DNA of 64,000 bases. Origin: Prevotella sp. tf2-5. GTDB taxonomy: Bacteria; Bacteroidota; Bacteroidia; Bacteroidales; Bacteroidaceae. Where the stretch lies: positions 124,001-188,000 of the forward strand of contig NZ_FOWK01000001.1 in the NCBI RefSeq assembly GCF_900115435.1. The letters are read 5' to 3'. Positions 21,436-31,634 of this stretch are shown in pieces; positions within the stretch are counted from its first letter, which is position 1; every line of letters begins with the position of its first letter. The translations under genes were made by a program, and so were the position numbers. The notes beneath the pieces are model-generated. The model did no database searches and had not been told where the DNA came from. It was given only the letters and a program-made list of their open reading frames with translations.

Positions 21436-23226
21436 TTATAATGGCAAGGTAGCCTGTCGGAGCCATTCTTTTTCTGTCTTATCAAGGAAGGGAGACAATT
21501 TTTCAAAAACCGTCTCATGATAATTGTCAAGCCATTCTATTTCCTCTTTCGTCAGCATTTCAGGGACGATTGGGTTCTTGTCAATTGGGCACAATGTCAA
21601 TGTTTCGAACCGTAAGAAACGTCCGCATTCCGTTTCTTCTGAAGGGATAACAAGAAGAGTGTTCTCTATACGAATACCAAAACGGTTCTCCATATAAACC
21701 CCTGGTTCGTCCGTAACGGTCATCCCCGCATGCATCTTAGCGGGGCACCATTCCATACGTATCTGATGAGGACCCTCGTGGACATTCAAGAAACTCCCCA
21801 CACCATGACCAGTGCCATGCAGATAGTTGTAGCCAGCCTTCCATAGATCTTTCCTGGCAATGGCATCAAGTTGTGTTCCGCTGGCACCGTCTGGGAAATG
21901 AAGCATCTGCAACTGGACATGCCCTTTCAACACTAATGTATACACTTGACGCTGTTCTTCCGTGAGAGGACCTAAAGCGATGGTTCGTGTAATGTCCGTC
22001 GTTCCATCCTGATATTGTGCACCGCTGTCTAATAACAAAAGCCCCTTGGGTTGTAAGGCGACATCTGTCTCTGGTGTCGCCTCATAATGGACAATGGCAC
22101 CATGTGCCTCATAACCAGCTATTGTATCGAAAGAAAGTCCCCTATACATGGGGTGACGAGCACGTAAGGACTCCAATTGTCTTGAGACGGAGATTTCCGT
22201 CTCTCCTTTACCTGCTTCTCTTTTCAAGCTTTCACTCAACCACTTCAAGAACTTGACCATTGCGATGCCATCACGTAACATTGCGGACCTAAAACCCGCC
22301 TGCTCCCTTTCATTCTTTACAGCTTTCATTGCTGCTATAGGAGATTTTCCACGCACGACAATGCGGTTAACCCTTTGATACAATGTATAGCCGACTTCTT
22401 CTGGATCAAGCAGGATATTATACTCAAAATAGCCTTGTAATCCCTTACCGATTTCAGCATAATCAGCAACTTCAACACCCTGTCCTTTCAGATAAGAGAG
22501 AATCTCACCACTCACTTTCACCTTATTAATATATAAGGTTGCTTTATTGGAGTCTATCAAAAGAAACGAAACAAATACCGGATTACAATGAACATCGGAG
22601 CCACGAAGGTTCAATGTCCATGCAATATCATCGAGAGTTACCACAAGCATACCGTCTACATGTTGCTCATGCAGTGCCTGTCGGATCCGTCGAAGTTTTG
22701 ACGTTGTCTCCTCCCCTGCCAACTCCAAGGGGTGTATCTCCACAGGACGCTGCGGAATTGCTGGGCGGTCTTTCCATATCCGTTGCAGTGGATCAAAGTT
22801 GGTACGCACGGTTATACCGCCACAACGCTTCAGTTCCTCTTTCAGTTTTTCCACGTCAACCACCGAGATAACCATACCATCCACCCCAATCTCTTTATCA
22901 TCCATATCAATCAACTCGTGAGCTATCCACTCATGAATAGTGGGTGTACCTTCCACTTTTTGCTTCATCAGTTGAAACTCCGTCCCCCTGAGCTGTTGCC
23001 CCGCCTGGATAAAATAACGAGAATCCGTCCATAATGCCGCGCTCTTAAGAGTCACCACAGCAATACCCGCAGAACCTGTAAAACCACTGATCCACTCACG
23101 ACCTTTCCAATAGTCTGCAGTATACTCACTATGATGCGGATCTGTCGTAGGGAAGATAAAAGCACTCAGATGCTCTCTCCGCAATTCCTCCCTCAACTGT
23201 CCTAATCGTTCTGTTATTTTGTCCAT
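21436..23226 (-). CDS. Xaa-Pro aminopeptidase (aminopeptidase P, M24B)
   Basis: The start at 23226 (MDKITERLGQLREEL) gives 596 residues. A frame to 23265 exists but would include the promoter. Two creatinase-like N-terminal domains (about 5-300) precede the pita-bread metallopeptidase domain (310-540). Metal ligands are in 'LLLDSGAQYQDGTTDITRT' (two Asp), 'HGTGHGVG' (His), 'DEPGVYMENRFGIRIENT' (Glu) and a following Glu. The long three-domain form acts in the cytosol on peptides with proline in second position. The message would be almost leaderless, since the promoter's -7 box ends 8 nt before the ATG and no ribosome binding site is visible. Confidence 0.93.
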   Translation of the reverse strand: MDKITERLGQLREELRREHLSAFIFPTTDPHHSEYTADYWKGREWISGFTGSAGIAVVTLKSAALWTDSRYFIQAGQQLRGTEFQLMKQKVEGTPTIHEWIAHELIDMDDKEIGVDGMVISVVDVEKLKEELKRCGGITVRTNFDPLQRIWKDRPAIPQRPVEIHPLELAGEETTSKLRRIRQALHEQHVDGMLVVTLDDIAWTLNLRGSDVHCNPVFVSFLLIDSNKATLYINKVKVSGEILSYLKGQGVEVADYAEIGKGLQGYFEYNILLDPEEVGYTLYQRVNRIVVRGKSPIAAMKAVKNEREQAGFRSAMLRDGIAMVKFLKWLSESLKREAGKGETEISVSRQLESLRARHPMYRGLSFDTIAGYEAHGAIVHYEATPETDVALQPKGLLLLDSGAQYQDGTTDITRTIALGPLTEEQRQVYTLVLKGHVQLQMLHFPDGASGTQLDAIARKDLWKAGYNYLHGTGHGVGSFLNVHEGPHQIRMEWCPAKMHAGMTVTDEPGVYMENRFGIRIENTLLVIPSEETECGRFLRFETLTLCPIDKNPIVPEMLTKEEIEWLDNYHETVFEKLSPFLDKTEKEWLRQATLPL

Positions 23227-23234
23227 ATCGGGTG

Positions 23235-23266
23235 CTAAGATACAAAAATGTAGCGAGACTGACAAA
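23235..23266 (-). promoter_or_regulatory. Promoter of the aminopeptidase P gene, nearly leaderless
   Basis: Minus-strand TTTG (23266-23263), 20 nt, TATCTTAG (23242-23235). With a start 5-7 nt after the box only a few bases remain before the ATG at 23226. Confidence 0.65.
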
Positions 23267-23275
23267 TTTTAAAAC

Positions 23276-23309
23276 AAAAAAAATGCCGCTACTCTCCACG
23301 AGCAGCGAC
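23276..23309 (-). terminator. Terminator of small RNA A
   Basis: The stem GTCGCT (23309-23304) with AGCGGC (23290-23285) has additional CTC/GAG pairing inside and is followed by eight T residues. It lies directly upstream of the aminopeptidase P promoter. Confidence 0.8.
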
Positions 23310-23579
23310 ATCCAAAGCCTATGTTTAACTAAAAATCCTTTTTCAAATAATTCCAGTCTTTGCGACTGGAAGGCTTGTCTTTCGACAAGATATCTAAATT
23401 AATACTAACCATTCGCTTAAAAAAGAAATTTATGAGCGCCTCACGGCGACCACTGTTATCCTAACACATTTAAAACTTTCTTATTACCAATAACTAAAAA
23501 CCTAAAACTATAAATATTACTACTAACCTAAAACAATCTATTAACCGAATGTCTTACTGGAACCTCTTGTTCCTTTTGA
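23276..23579 (-). ncRNA. Candidate structured small RNA A, about 300 nt
   Basis: This is a gene-free minus-strand unit with a promoter (TTG at 23614-23612, 19 nt, TAATTTTG at 23592-23585) and a rho-independent terminator (stem GTCGCT/AGCGGC at 23285-23309 followed by eight T). Between them lie a 5' hairpin (GGAAC/GTTCC, 23559-23573), an AT-rich part with TTAGGTTAGTAGTAAT (23531-23516), a hairpin with a GTGA tetraloop (23437-23448), a CTTGTC-GAAA-GACAAG hairpin (23374-23389) and a perfect 8-bp TTCCAGTC/GACTGGAA hairpin (23351-23371). No usable ORF was found. Aminopeptidase P downstream has its own promoter after the terminator. A related unit lies at 25739-25988. It could also be a known family such as 6S RNA. 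Confidence 0.65.
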
Positions 23580-23584
23580 CATTG

Positions 23585-23614
23585 CAAAATTACATCGATT
23601 TTCAAAACCCACAA
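23585..23614 (-). promoter_or_regulatory. Promoter of small RNA A
   Basis: TTG (23614-23612), 19-nt spacer, TAATTTTG (23592-23585). The same box, TAATTTTG followed by C, opens small RNA B. Confidence 0.75.
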
Positions 23615-23729
23615 TGACTTTTTCACTTTTATTGCCCAAAAATCGCCTATTCTTGACCTAAATCAACGAATTGTGTGCGCAAACAATGAAAAAATCAACA
23701 AATTATGAGGTTATTTGCCTACTTATTCG

Positions 23730-23737
23730 TACCTTTG
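23730..23737 (+). promoter_or_regulatory. -7 promoter element directly before the GT4 gene
   Basis: TACCTTTG ends 2 nt before the ATG at 23740 and 5 nt before the ATG at 23743, so the message should be leaderless. No clear -33 TTTG at the usual distance is seen. Confidence 0.55.
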
Positions 23738-23742
23738 TCATG

Positions 23743-24990
23743 ATGCGAATATTGATTGTCAATACGAGTGAGCGGACAGGGGGAGCTGCGGTGGCTGCCA
23801 ATCGTCTGATGGAGGCACTGAACAACTATGGCGTAAGGGCAAAGATGCTGGTACGTGACAAACAAACCGATGCCCTCACAGTCATAGGTTTACCTCCAAC
23901 GTGGAAGTTACATTGGAATTTCCTCTGGGAACGTTTCTGTGTATGGATTCATTTACGATGTCGTCGTCAGCATCTCTTTGATATTGATATCGCCAATGCA
24001 GGAACAGACATTACGAGTATTAGAGAATTTAAGGAGGCAGACATCATCCACCTGCACTGGATTAACCAAGGCATGCTCTCTTTGAAAGATATCCGCAAGA
24101 TACTGACAAGTGGTAAGAAGGTGGTATGGACGATGCACGACATCTGGCCAGCCACAGCTATTTGCCATTTGACACTCGACTGCAGACATTTTGAGACAGG
24201 TTGCCAAAATTGCCGTTTGTTACCAGAAGGAGGTTCGAAAAACGATCTCTCGGTTAAGGTATGGAAGCAAAAACGGCAGATGTTAGAGGGACAACATGTT
24301 ACATTTGTCGCATGCAGCCAATGGCTTGCTGGCGAGGCACAGAAAAGTGCCCTTTTACAAAATCAACGCATCATCAATATACCAAACCCTATTGACACAC
24401 ATCTTTATCACCCCATCGACCAACAAGAGACACGACAAGAACTTGGGCTGCCCACGAACCTGCGTCTCATTCTTTTCGTATCACAGCGTGCTACCAATCC
24501 ATATAAAGGCATGCAACACCTGACAGAGGCTTGCCAGTTGCTGGCCAACCAATACCCAGAGATGAGAGAGAACACAGCCGTGGTGGTTTTAGGAGGCCAT
24601 GCAGAGGAAGTGACAACTCCCTTACCATTCAAAAGTTACCCTTTGGGCTATGTGAATGACGAGCATCGTATCGTAAAGGTATATAATGCCGCTGACGTAT
24701 TCATACTGCCCTCTCTTTCTGAGAACTTGCCCAACACCATTATGGAGGCAATGGCATGCGGTATCCCATGTGTTGGATTCCACATCGGAGGCATCCCAGA
24801 GGAAATAGACCATCTAGAGAATGGTTATGTGGCAGCTTATCAAGACGCTGCTGACCTCGCTAAAGGAATCCGATGGATACTTGACGAAGCAACCAAAGAG
24901 GACTTAAAAAGAGCATGCTTAAGGAAAGTGGCACGCAACTATTCACAACAGAGCATTGCCCAACGCTATCTAGAAATCTATGAACAATGA
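23743..24990 (+). CDS. Glycosyltransferase family 4 protein
   Basis: The start at 23743 (MRILIVNTSERTGGAAVAANRL) is chosen because the GT4 N-terminal strand begins there and a -7 promoter box lies just upstream. The in-frame extension to 23671 would include the promoter. The 415-residue protein has an N-terminal Rossmann domain with the acceptor-side 'GGAAVAANRL' and a C-terminal domain with 'FVSQRATNPYKGM', 'GYVNDEHRIVKVYNAADVFILPSLSENLPNTIMEAMACGIPCVG', the E-x7-E sugar-nucleotide motif of retaining GT-B enzymes. 'CHLTLDCRHFETGCQNC' is a Cys-rich insert common to several Bacteroidetes GT4 proteins. It overlaps the next gene by 4 nt (ATGA). The sugar and acceptor are unknown; exopolysaccharide or glycoprotein work is likely. 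Confidence 0.88.
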   Translation: MRILIVNTSERTGGAAVAANRLMEALNNYGVRAKMLVRDKQTDALTVIGLPPTWKLHWNFLWERFCVWIHLRCRRQHLFDIDIANAGTDITSIREFKEADIIHLHWINQGMLSLKDIRKILTSGKKVVWTMHDIWPATAICHLTLDCRHFETGCQNCRLLPEGGSKNDLSVKVWKQKRQMLEGQHVTFVACSQWLAGEAQKSALLQNQRIINIPNPIDTHLYHPIDQQETRQELGLPTNLRLILFVSQRATNPYKGMQHLTEACQLLANQYPEMRENTAVVVLGGHAEEVTTPLPFKSYPLGYVNDEHRIVKVYNAADVFILPSLSENLPNTIMEAMACGIPCVGFHIGGIPEEIDHLENGYVAAYQDAADLAKGIRWILDEATKEDLKRACLRKVARNYSQQSIAQRYLEIYEQ

Positions 24991-25733
24991 AAATTACAAT
25001 TATTACAGTTACTTATAATGCGGCATCCGTCCTGCAACGGACACTCGACAGTGTCTGTACCCAGACCTATCAGGATATCGAGCACCTGATCATCGACGGA
25101 GCCTCAAAAGACGAGACTGTGCAGATGGCTGAAAGTTACAAGGCACAAGTTCCATATAAGGTAGTCATCCGCTCCGAACCTGACCAGGGACTCTATGACG
25201 CTATGAACAAAGGGCTGCACAAAGCTACTGGTGATTATCTCATATTTCTCAATGCAGGAGACGCCCTTCATTCCAACAACACTTTAGAAACTGTTAGTCA
25301 ACTATCATCTAACTCCCCAGCTGTTATATACGGTGATACCTCCATTGTAGATAGTGAAGGTAGATTCCTTCATCTGCGCAGACTACGTCCCCCGAAACAG
25401 CTCACATGGAAATCTTTTAAACAAGGTATGCTCGTATGCCATCAGGCTTTCTATGTACGGACGGATATCGCCCAGCAGGAGGATTACGACCTTCTATACC
25501 GCCATTCAGCAGATGTTGATTGGTGCATCCGTGTAATGAAACGTGCTGAGCAACAACACTTACCCTTTGTGAATACGAATGCGATCCTTGCCGACTTCAT
25601 GGAGGGTGGTAATACTACTCAGAATCATCGAGCCTCTCTAAAAGAACGTTATCAGGTTATGTGCCACCATTACGGCACCATCCAAACAATCCTCTTACAT
25701 CTTTGGTTTCTCGCGCGTACATTATTAATATAA
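24987..25733 (+). CDS. Glycosyltransferase family 2 protein
   Basis: This 248-residue GT-A enzyme has 'MKITIITVTYNAASVLQRTLDSVCTQTYQDIEHLIIDGASKDET', 'SEPDQGLYDAMNKGLHKATGDYLIFLNAGD' (the A-x-D/DXD region), and 'HQAFYVRT', 'YRHSADVDWCIRVMKR', typical of WcaA-like polysaccharide transferases. The start codon overlaps the stop of the GT4 gene (ATGA), so the pair is translationally coupled. It is followed by the convergent small RNA B unit, whose terminator begins only a few bases after the stop codon. Confidence 0.9.
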   Translation: MKITIITVTYNAASVLQRTLDSVCTQTYQDIEHLIIDGASKDETVQMAESYKAQVPYKVVIRSEPDQGLYDAMNKGLHKATGDYLIFLNAGDALHSNNTLETVSQLSSNSPAVIYGDTSIVDSEGRFLHLRRLRPPKQLTWKSFKQGMLVCHQAFYVRTDIAQQEDYDLLYRHSADVDWCIRVMKRAEQQHLPFVNTNAILADFMEGGNTTQNHRASLKERYQVMCHHYGTIQTILLHLWFLARTLLI

Positions 25734-25738
25734 ATCTT

Positions 25739-25773
25739 AAAAATAGAGTCCGGATCTTCACAGACCCGAACTC
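25739..25773 (-). terminator. Terminator of small RNA B
   Basis: GAGTTCGG pairs with CCGGACTC over 8 bp (one G-U) with a 12-nt loop and a T-rich tail on the minus strand. On the plus strand no T-run follows, so it is oriented for the minus transcript. Confidence 0.75.
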
Positions 25774-25988
25774 CTTCACAATGTAAAGTTCTAAAAAATT
25801 ACCCAAATGGGTAATGGCTTATATCTTTTTTTCTTAAAGTACTCATCACATTCTTTACTTCTATCATTTTAAACAAATGGGGAGGTGACTCACGTCAGCC
25901 CCCCACGACTAAAACCATAACTAGCATAACTACTAATCAAATATTTCAAATCTAACCTAAGCTGATTAAAATGCTTTTCTTTTGATTC
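25739..25988 (-). ncRNA. Candidate structured small RNA B, about 250 nt
   Basis: This is a gene-free minus-strand unit convergent with the GT2 gene. Its promoter is TTTG (26025-26022), 20 nt, TAATTTTG (26001-25994). Its terminator is GAGTTCGG (25773-25766) paired with CCGGACTC (25753-25746) followed by TATTTTT. Internal features are TTAGGTTAG (25960-25952), AGTAGTTATGCTAG (25934-25921), a strong G-rich hairpin with inner TGAC-GTGA-GTCA (25879-25904) and a perfect ATTACCC/GGGTAAT hairpin (25798-25815). The shared promoter box, TTAGGTTAG, AGTAGT, GTGA tetraloop and terminal hairpin relate it to small RNA A. No ORF fits. Confidence 0.65.
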
Positions 25989-25993
25989 TGTCG

Positions 25994-26025
25994 CAAAATT
26001 ACACCTCTTTTATGAATATTGCAAA
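25994..26025 (-). promoter_or_regulatory. Promoter of small RNA B
   Basis: TTTG (26025-26022), 20 nt, TAATTTTG (26001-25994), an exact match to the Bacteroidetes promoter. Confidence 0.8.
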
Positions 26026-26052
26026 TTCTGAAGTTACACGAACCTTTTCATT

Positions 26053-28101
<2,049 letters not shown>

Positions 28102-28106
28102 TATAT

Positions 28107-30128
28107 ATGAGAAATATCATTTTGTCCATTTCCATTCTAAGCACATTAGCTGTATCAGCACAGAACCCCGTCATTCGTGACCAATTCGCCGCTGACCCTA
28201 CCGCCCGTGTGTTTAACAATAAGGTATATGTCTATCCGTCCCACGACATTCCTGCTCCAGAAGGACAAAGACAGGATTGGTTCTGTATGGCAGACTATCA
28301 TGTGTTCTCCTCTGAGAACCTGACGGACTGGACAGACCATGGTGTAATCCTTTCACAAGAGCAAGTTCCTTGGGGAAAAACAGACGCTTATTCCATGTGG
28401 GCACCCGACTGTGTCTATAAAAACGGGAAATATTATTTTTATTTTCCTAATGCTCCCAAAGATGGACGAGGCTTTGCCGTAGGAGTAGCCATTGCCAATC
28501 AGCCAGAAGGTCCATTCACCTGTGTGCAGGAACCTATCATGGGCATATCCGGCATTGATCCTTGCGTCCTCATCGATGATGATTGTTCTGCGTATATTTA
28601 CTGGAGCGGCATGGGTATTCGTGGAGCAAGACTGAAAGAAAACATGCTAGAACTGGATGGGGAATTACAGGAAGTGAAGATACCCAAACGAGACGGAATG
28701 CCAGAGATGCCTCCGATGAAGATGGGTGGCCAGGTGATGGAAGGGCTGCCCGACGGTTTCAAGGAAGGTCCTTTTGCCTTCAAGCGCAATGGTTGGTATT
28801 ACCTGACCTTCCCATGGGTTCGTGGTAACACCAGCAATGGTGCCAATCCCACGGAGACACTTGCCTATGCCATGTCGAAATCACCTTTAGGTCCTTGGGA
28901 TTTCAAGGGTATCATCATGGCAGAACACGACAACCACTGCTGGACGAACCATCATAGTATTTTGGAATACAAGGGACAATGGTATATCTTCTATCATCGG
29001 AACGATTTCTCCCCAAATATGGACAAACGACGTTCCACTCGTATCGAGAAGATCGCATTCAATAGTGACGGAACAATCCAGGAGGTCAAGCAAACCATGC
29101 GTGGCGTAGGTATCAATCAGGCTGTGGAGAGAATCGAGATCGACCGCTACAGTAGTGCAAGCAACGATGTGACGACACAACTGATTGACACTGTAAACAC
29201 CTTCCGCAGTTTTGAGGCTATATTATCACAAAAAGGTAGCTGGCTGCGTTACAATGACATTGATTTCAATTCTGTAACAGACGCTTATCTAGTCGTCAAT
29301 GTCAAGGCTGCCGACAATACCGAGTTCTTTGTCAGAGAGAAGTCGGCAAAGGGAAAGATCATCGCCAAGGTTCCTATGACGGTCAAGAGTGAGACGAGAT
29401 TCCCTGGTTCCCCCACCCCTTTCCGTCGTGACCAGAGTAACCAATGGCTCACGATGACTGTTCCTATGGAATATCTTCCAAAAGGAGTAACAGACATTGT
29501 CATTACCAACGAGGGTAATGCGGCGTTCAGCATCAACTGGATTCAGTTCAAGAACCGTCCGAAATACTTCTCTCCCGTCCCAGCTACCGCAGCCCCGTCG
29601 CAACCAGACCAAGAAGGTTTTATCCGCCGTTGGAGACTATTGGAACCTATCGCCGTCGATGTCCGTTCCAATGTCGTCTTCACCTATTCGTGGCTACGTC
29701 ACAAATTTGGTGAAGAGCTCGCTAAGTTCAATACAAACAGTAAAAAAGGGAAGTGGTATGTCATGGACAGCGAGACCTATAACATGAAACTGTTCCGCTT
29801 CGCGGAGAAATACGGTAAGCAGACTTACGGCTCTTTCTACTGGTGTGAGACTGTCATTGACAGTCCTGAGGAGATGCGGAATGTCCGACTCGCCTGTGGG
29901 TCCAATGGTGCGTCATTATGGTGGCTCAACGGGGAAGAGGTATTGATGTTGGAAGGTGACCGTCGTATGGTGGAGGATGATGGTATGTCACCCCGTCTAA
30001 CCCTCAAGAAAGGACGTAACACCTTACGTGTTGCTGTCATCAACGGTCCTGGTCTAAGCGACATGTGTGCTCGTTTCATTGATGAGAAAGGAAAACCGAT
30101 TACCGACTACAATGTAAAAGTTCAATAA
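28107..30128 (+). CDS. GH43 glycoside hydrolase with CBM6-like and C-terminal beta-sandwich domains
   Basis: This is a 673-residue protein with signal peptide 1-18. The five-bladed GH43 propeller (about 20-330) keeps the three acidic residues: base Asp in 'FAADPTARVFNNKVYVY', Asp in 'SGIDPCVLIDDD', acid Glu in 'FKEGPFAFKRNGWYYLTF'. A CBM6-like module follows (about 345-490, ending 'FSINWIQF'), then a C-terminal region (510-673) with 'GASLWWLNGEEV' and 'LTLKKGRNTLRVAVI' like PA14/GH2-type sugar-binding sandwiches. GH43 enzymes with CBM6 are usually arabinofuranosidases or xylosidases. The gene begins 5 nt after the esterase and 32 nt before the next GH43. Exact specificity is not readable. Confidence 0.88.
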   Translation: MRNIILSISILSTLAVSAQNPVIRDQFAADPTARVFNNKVYVYPSHDIPAPEGQRQDWFCMADYHVFSSENLTDWTDHGVILSQEQVPWGKTDAYSMWAPDCVYKNGKYYFYFPNAPKDGRGFAVGVAIANQPEGPFTCVQEPIMGISGIDPCVLIDDDCSAYIYWSGMGIRGARLKENMLELDGELQEVKIPKRDGMPEMPPMKMGGQVMEGLPDGFKEGPFAFKRNGWYYLTFPWVRGNTSNGANPTETLAYAMSKSPLGPWDFKGIIMAEHDNHCWTNHHSILEYKGQWYIFYHRNDFSPNMDKRRSTRIEKIAFNSDGTIQEVKQTMRGVGINQAVERIEIDRYSSASNDVTTQLIDTVNTFRSFEAILSQKGSWLRYNDIDFNSVTDAYLVVNVKAADNTEFFVREKSAKGKIIAKVPMTVKSETRFPGSPTPFRRDQSNQWLTMTVPMEYLPKGVTDIVITNEGNAAFSINWIQFKNRPKYFSPVPATAAPSQPDQEGFIRRWRLLEPIAVDVRSNVVFTYSWLRHKFGEELAKFNTNSKKGKWYVMDSETYNMKLFRFAEKYGKQTYGSFYWCETVIDSPEEMRNVRLACGSNGASLWWLNGEEVLMLEGDRRMVEDDGMSPRLTLKKGRNTLRVAVINGPGLSDMCARFIDEKGKPITDYNVKVQ

Positions 30129-30160
30129 TTTAAAATGTAACAATTAAGATATAACGCTAT

Positions 30161-31615
30161 ATGAAACGTATATTTCTCTTTATTTCATTGTTTAATTTTT
30201 ACATTGCCATGACACCTGTTAAGGCACAGACAGGTGCTCCTTATATCCACGACCCTTCTACGATAGCCGAGTGTGAGGGAAAATACTACACCTTTGGTAC
30301 GGGTGGTGGAGGACTCATCTCTGAAGACGGTTGGTCGTGGCATAGTGGTGCGGATCGTCCAGGCGGCGGTGCGGCTCCCGATGTCCTGAAGATTGGAGAC
30401 CGCTACCTATGCATCTACGGCGCTACAGGTGGTGGACTGGGTGGAGGACATAACGGTCGCATCCTGACGATGTGGAACAAGACCCTTGATCCGACATCTC
30501 CCGACTTCAAATGGACCACCCCTGTCGAAGTGTGCTCCTCGGACGGTATGGAAGACCAAGATGCCATTGACCCAGGATTGCTGCTTGACCCGACCACAGG
30601 AAGACTTTGGGCGAGTTACGGCACCTATTTCGGTACTATCCGCCTGATTGAATTGGACCCAAAGACTGGAGAGCGAGTCAAAGGCAACAAGGAGAAAGAC
30701 ATTGCCATTGACTGTGAGGCGACAGACTTGCTCTATCGAGACGGCTGGTATTACCTGCTTGGTACGCACGGCACCTGTTGTGATGGTGTGAACTCTACCT
30801 ATAATATTGTCGTAGGACGCTCTCGCAATGTGGAAGGACCTTATGTCGACAATGTGGGACGTGACATGTTCCATGGCGGTGGAAGAATGGTCATTGCCGC
30901 TGGAGACCGCAAGACAGGTCCCGGACATTTCGGACGTACTGTAATTGACGACGGTGTAGAGATTATGTCCTGTCATTTCGAGGCAGACTTCGACCGCAGC
31001 GGTCGTTCTGTACTGGGTATCCTTCCGCTGTTATGGAAGAATGGATGGCCCGTGGCTGGCAAACAGTTAAAAGACGGGGCGTATGCCATCTTCTCCGAGC
31101 GTCGTGGCTACAGTCTGGAACTTGCCGTCGATTTTATCCGCATGGAACAGGAACGACAGCGTTTCTGGCAGATAGATCCCAATGAGCCTGTCAAGGCCAT
31201 CCCCGACCAAAGACTGGAAGAGGTCATCGGCACCTGGCCAGATGGGGAGATTGCAGTCCGCTGCAGCGACTATATGTTCCGACCCTGGCAGCACTGGCAT
31301 ATCAAGCCTGTACCACAGGCAGGCGGACGGTTGACGGGACCCCTCTATGAGATTTATATAGAAGGAACAACCCGTGCATTGACAGCGACTGCCGACCTAC
31401 AAGTTGCCACGAAGGAATTTGAAGGACAAGACAACCAGTTATGGTGGATTGAGCAGTTGACTGACGGTTCCTTCCGTCTCATGCCATTCGCCATACCCGG
31501 ACAAGAGGGTTTTAATAAGAAATACTGCCTCTATTCTGCCGGTGACAGTACACCCTCTCTCGCAGAATATGATTTCAACACCGACAATTCCAAATGGAAT
31601 TTCCAACAAAGATAA
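30161..31615 (+). CDS. GH43 glycoside hydrolase with lectin-like C-terminus
   Basis: This is a 484-residue protein with signal peptide 1-22. The propeller (about 25-310) carries 'APYIHDPSTIAECEGKYYTFGTG' (base Asp), 'DAIDPGLLLDPTTGRLW' (Asp) and 'DCEATDLLYRDGWYYLLGTHGTCCDGVNSTYNIVVGRS' (acid Glu). The latter pattern, with the CC pair, resembles arabinan endo-hydrolase/arabinofuranosidase subfamilies. Residues 330-484 show 'RFWQIDP', 'QHWHIKPV', 'DNQLWWIEQL', 'KWNFQQR' repeats typical of a ricin-like beta-trefoil. It sits in the middle of the esterase/GH43 operon and probably acts on arabinose-bearing xylan or arabinan. Confidence 0.85.
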   Translation: MKRIFLFISLFNFYIAMTPVKAQTGAPYIHDPSTIAECEGKYYTFGTGGGGLISEDGWSWHSGADRPGGGAAPDVLKIGDRYLCIYGATGGGLGGGHNGRILTMWNKTLDPTSPDFKWTTPVEVCSSDGMEDQDAIDPGLLLDPTTGRLWASYGTYFGTIRLIELDPKTGERVKGNKEKDIAIDCEATDLLYRDGWYYLLGTHGTCCDGVNSTYNIVVGRSRNVEGPYVDNVGRDMFHGGGRMVIAAGDRKTGPGHFGRTVIDDGVEIMSCHFEADFDRSGRSVLGILPLLWKNGWPVAGKQLKDGAYAIFSERRGYSLELAVDFIRMEQERQRFWQIDPNEPVKAIPDQRLEEVIGTWPDGEIAVRCSDYMFRPWQHWHIKPVPQAGGRLTGPLYEIYIEGTTRALTATADLQVATKEFEGQDNQLWWIEQLTDGSFRLMPFAIPGQEGFNKKYCLYSAGDSTPSLAEYDFNTDNSKWNFQQR

Positions 31616-31634
31616 ATATCACAAGTAGCATTCT

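Noticed and set aside
23671..23742. N-terminal extension of the GT4 protein
   Set aside because: It contains the -7 promoter box and no GT4-like sequence.
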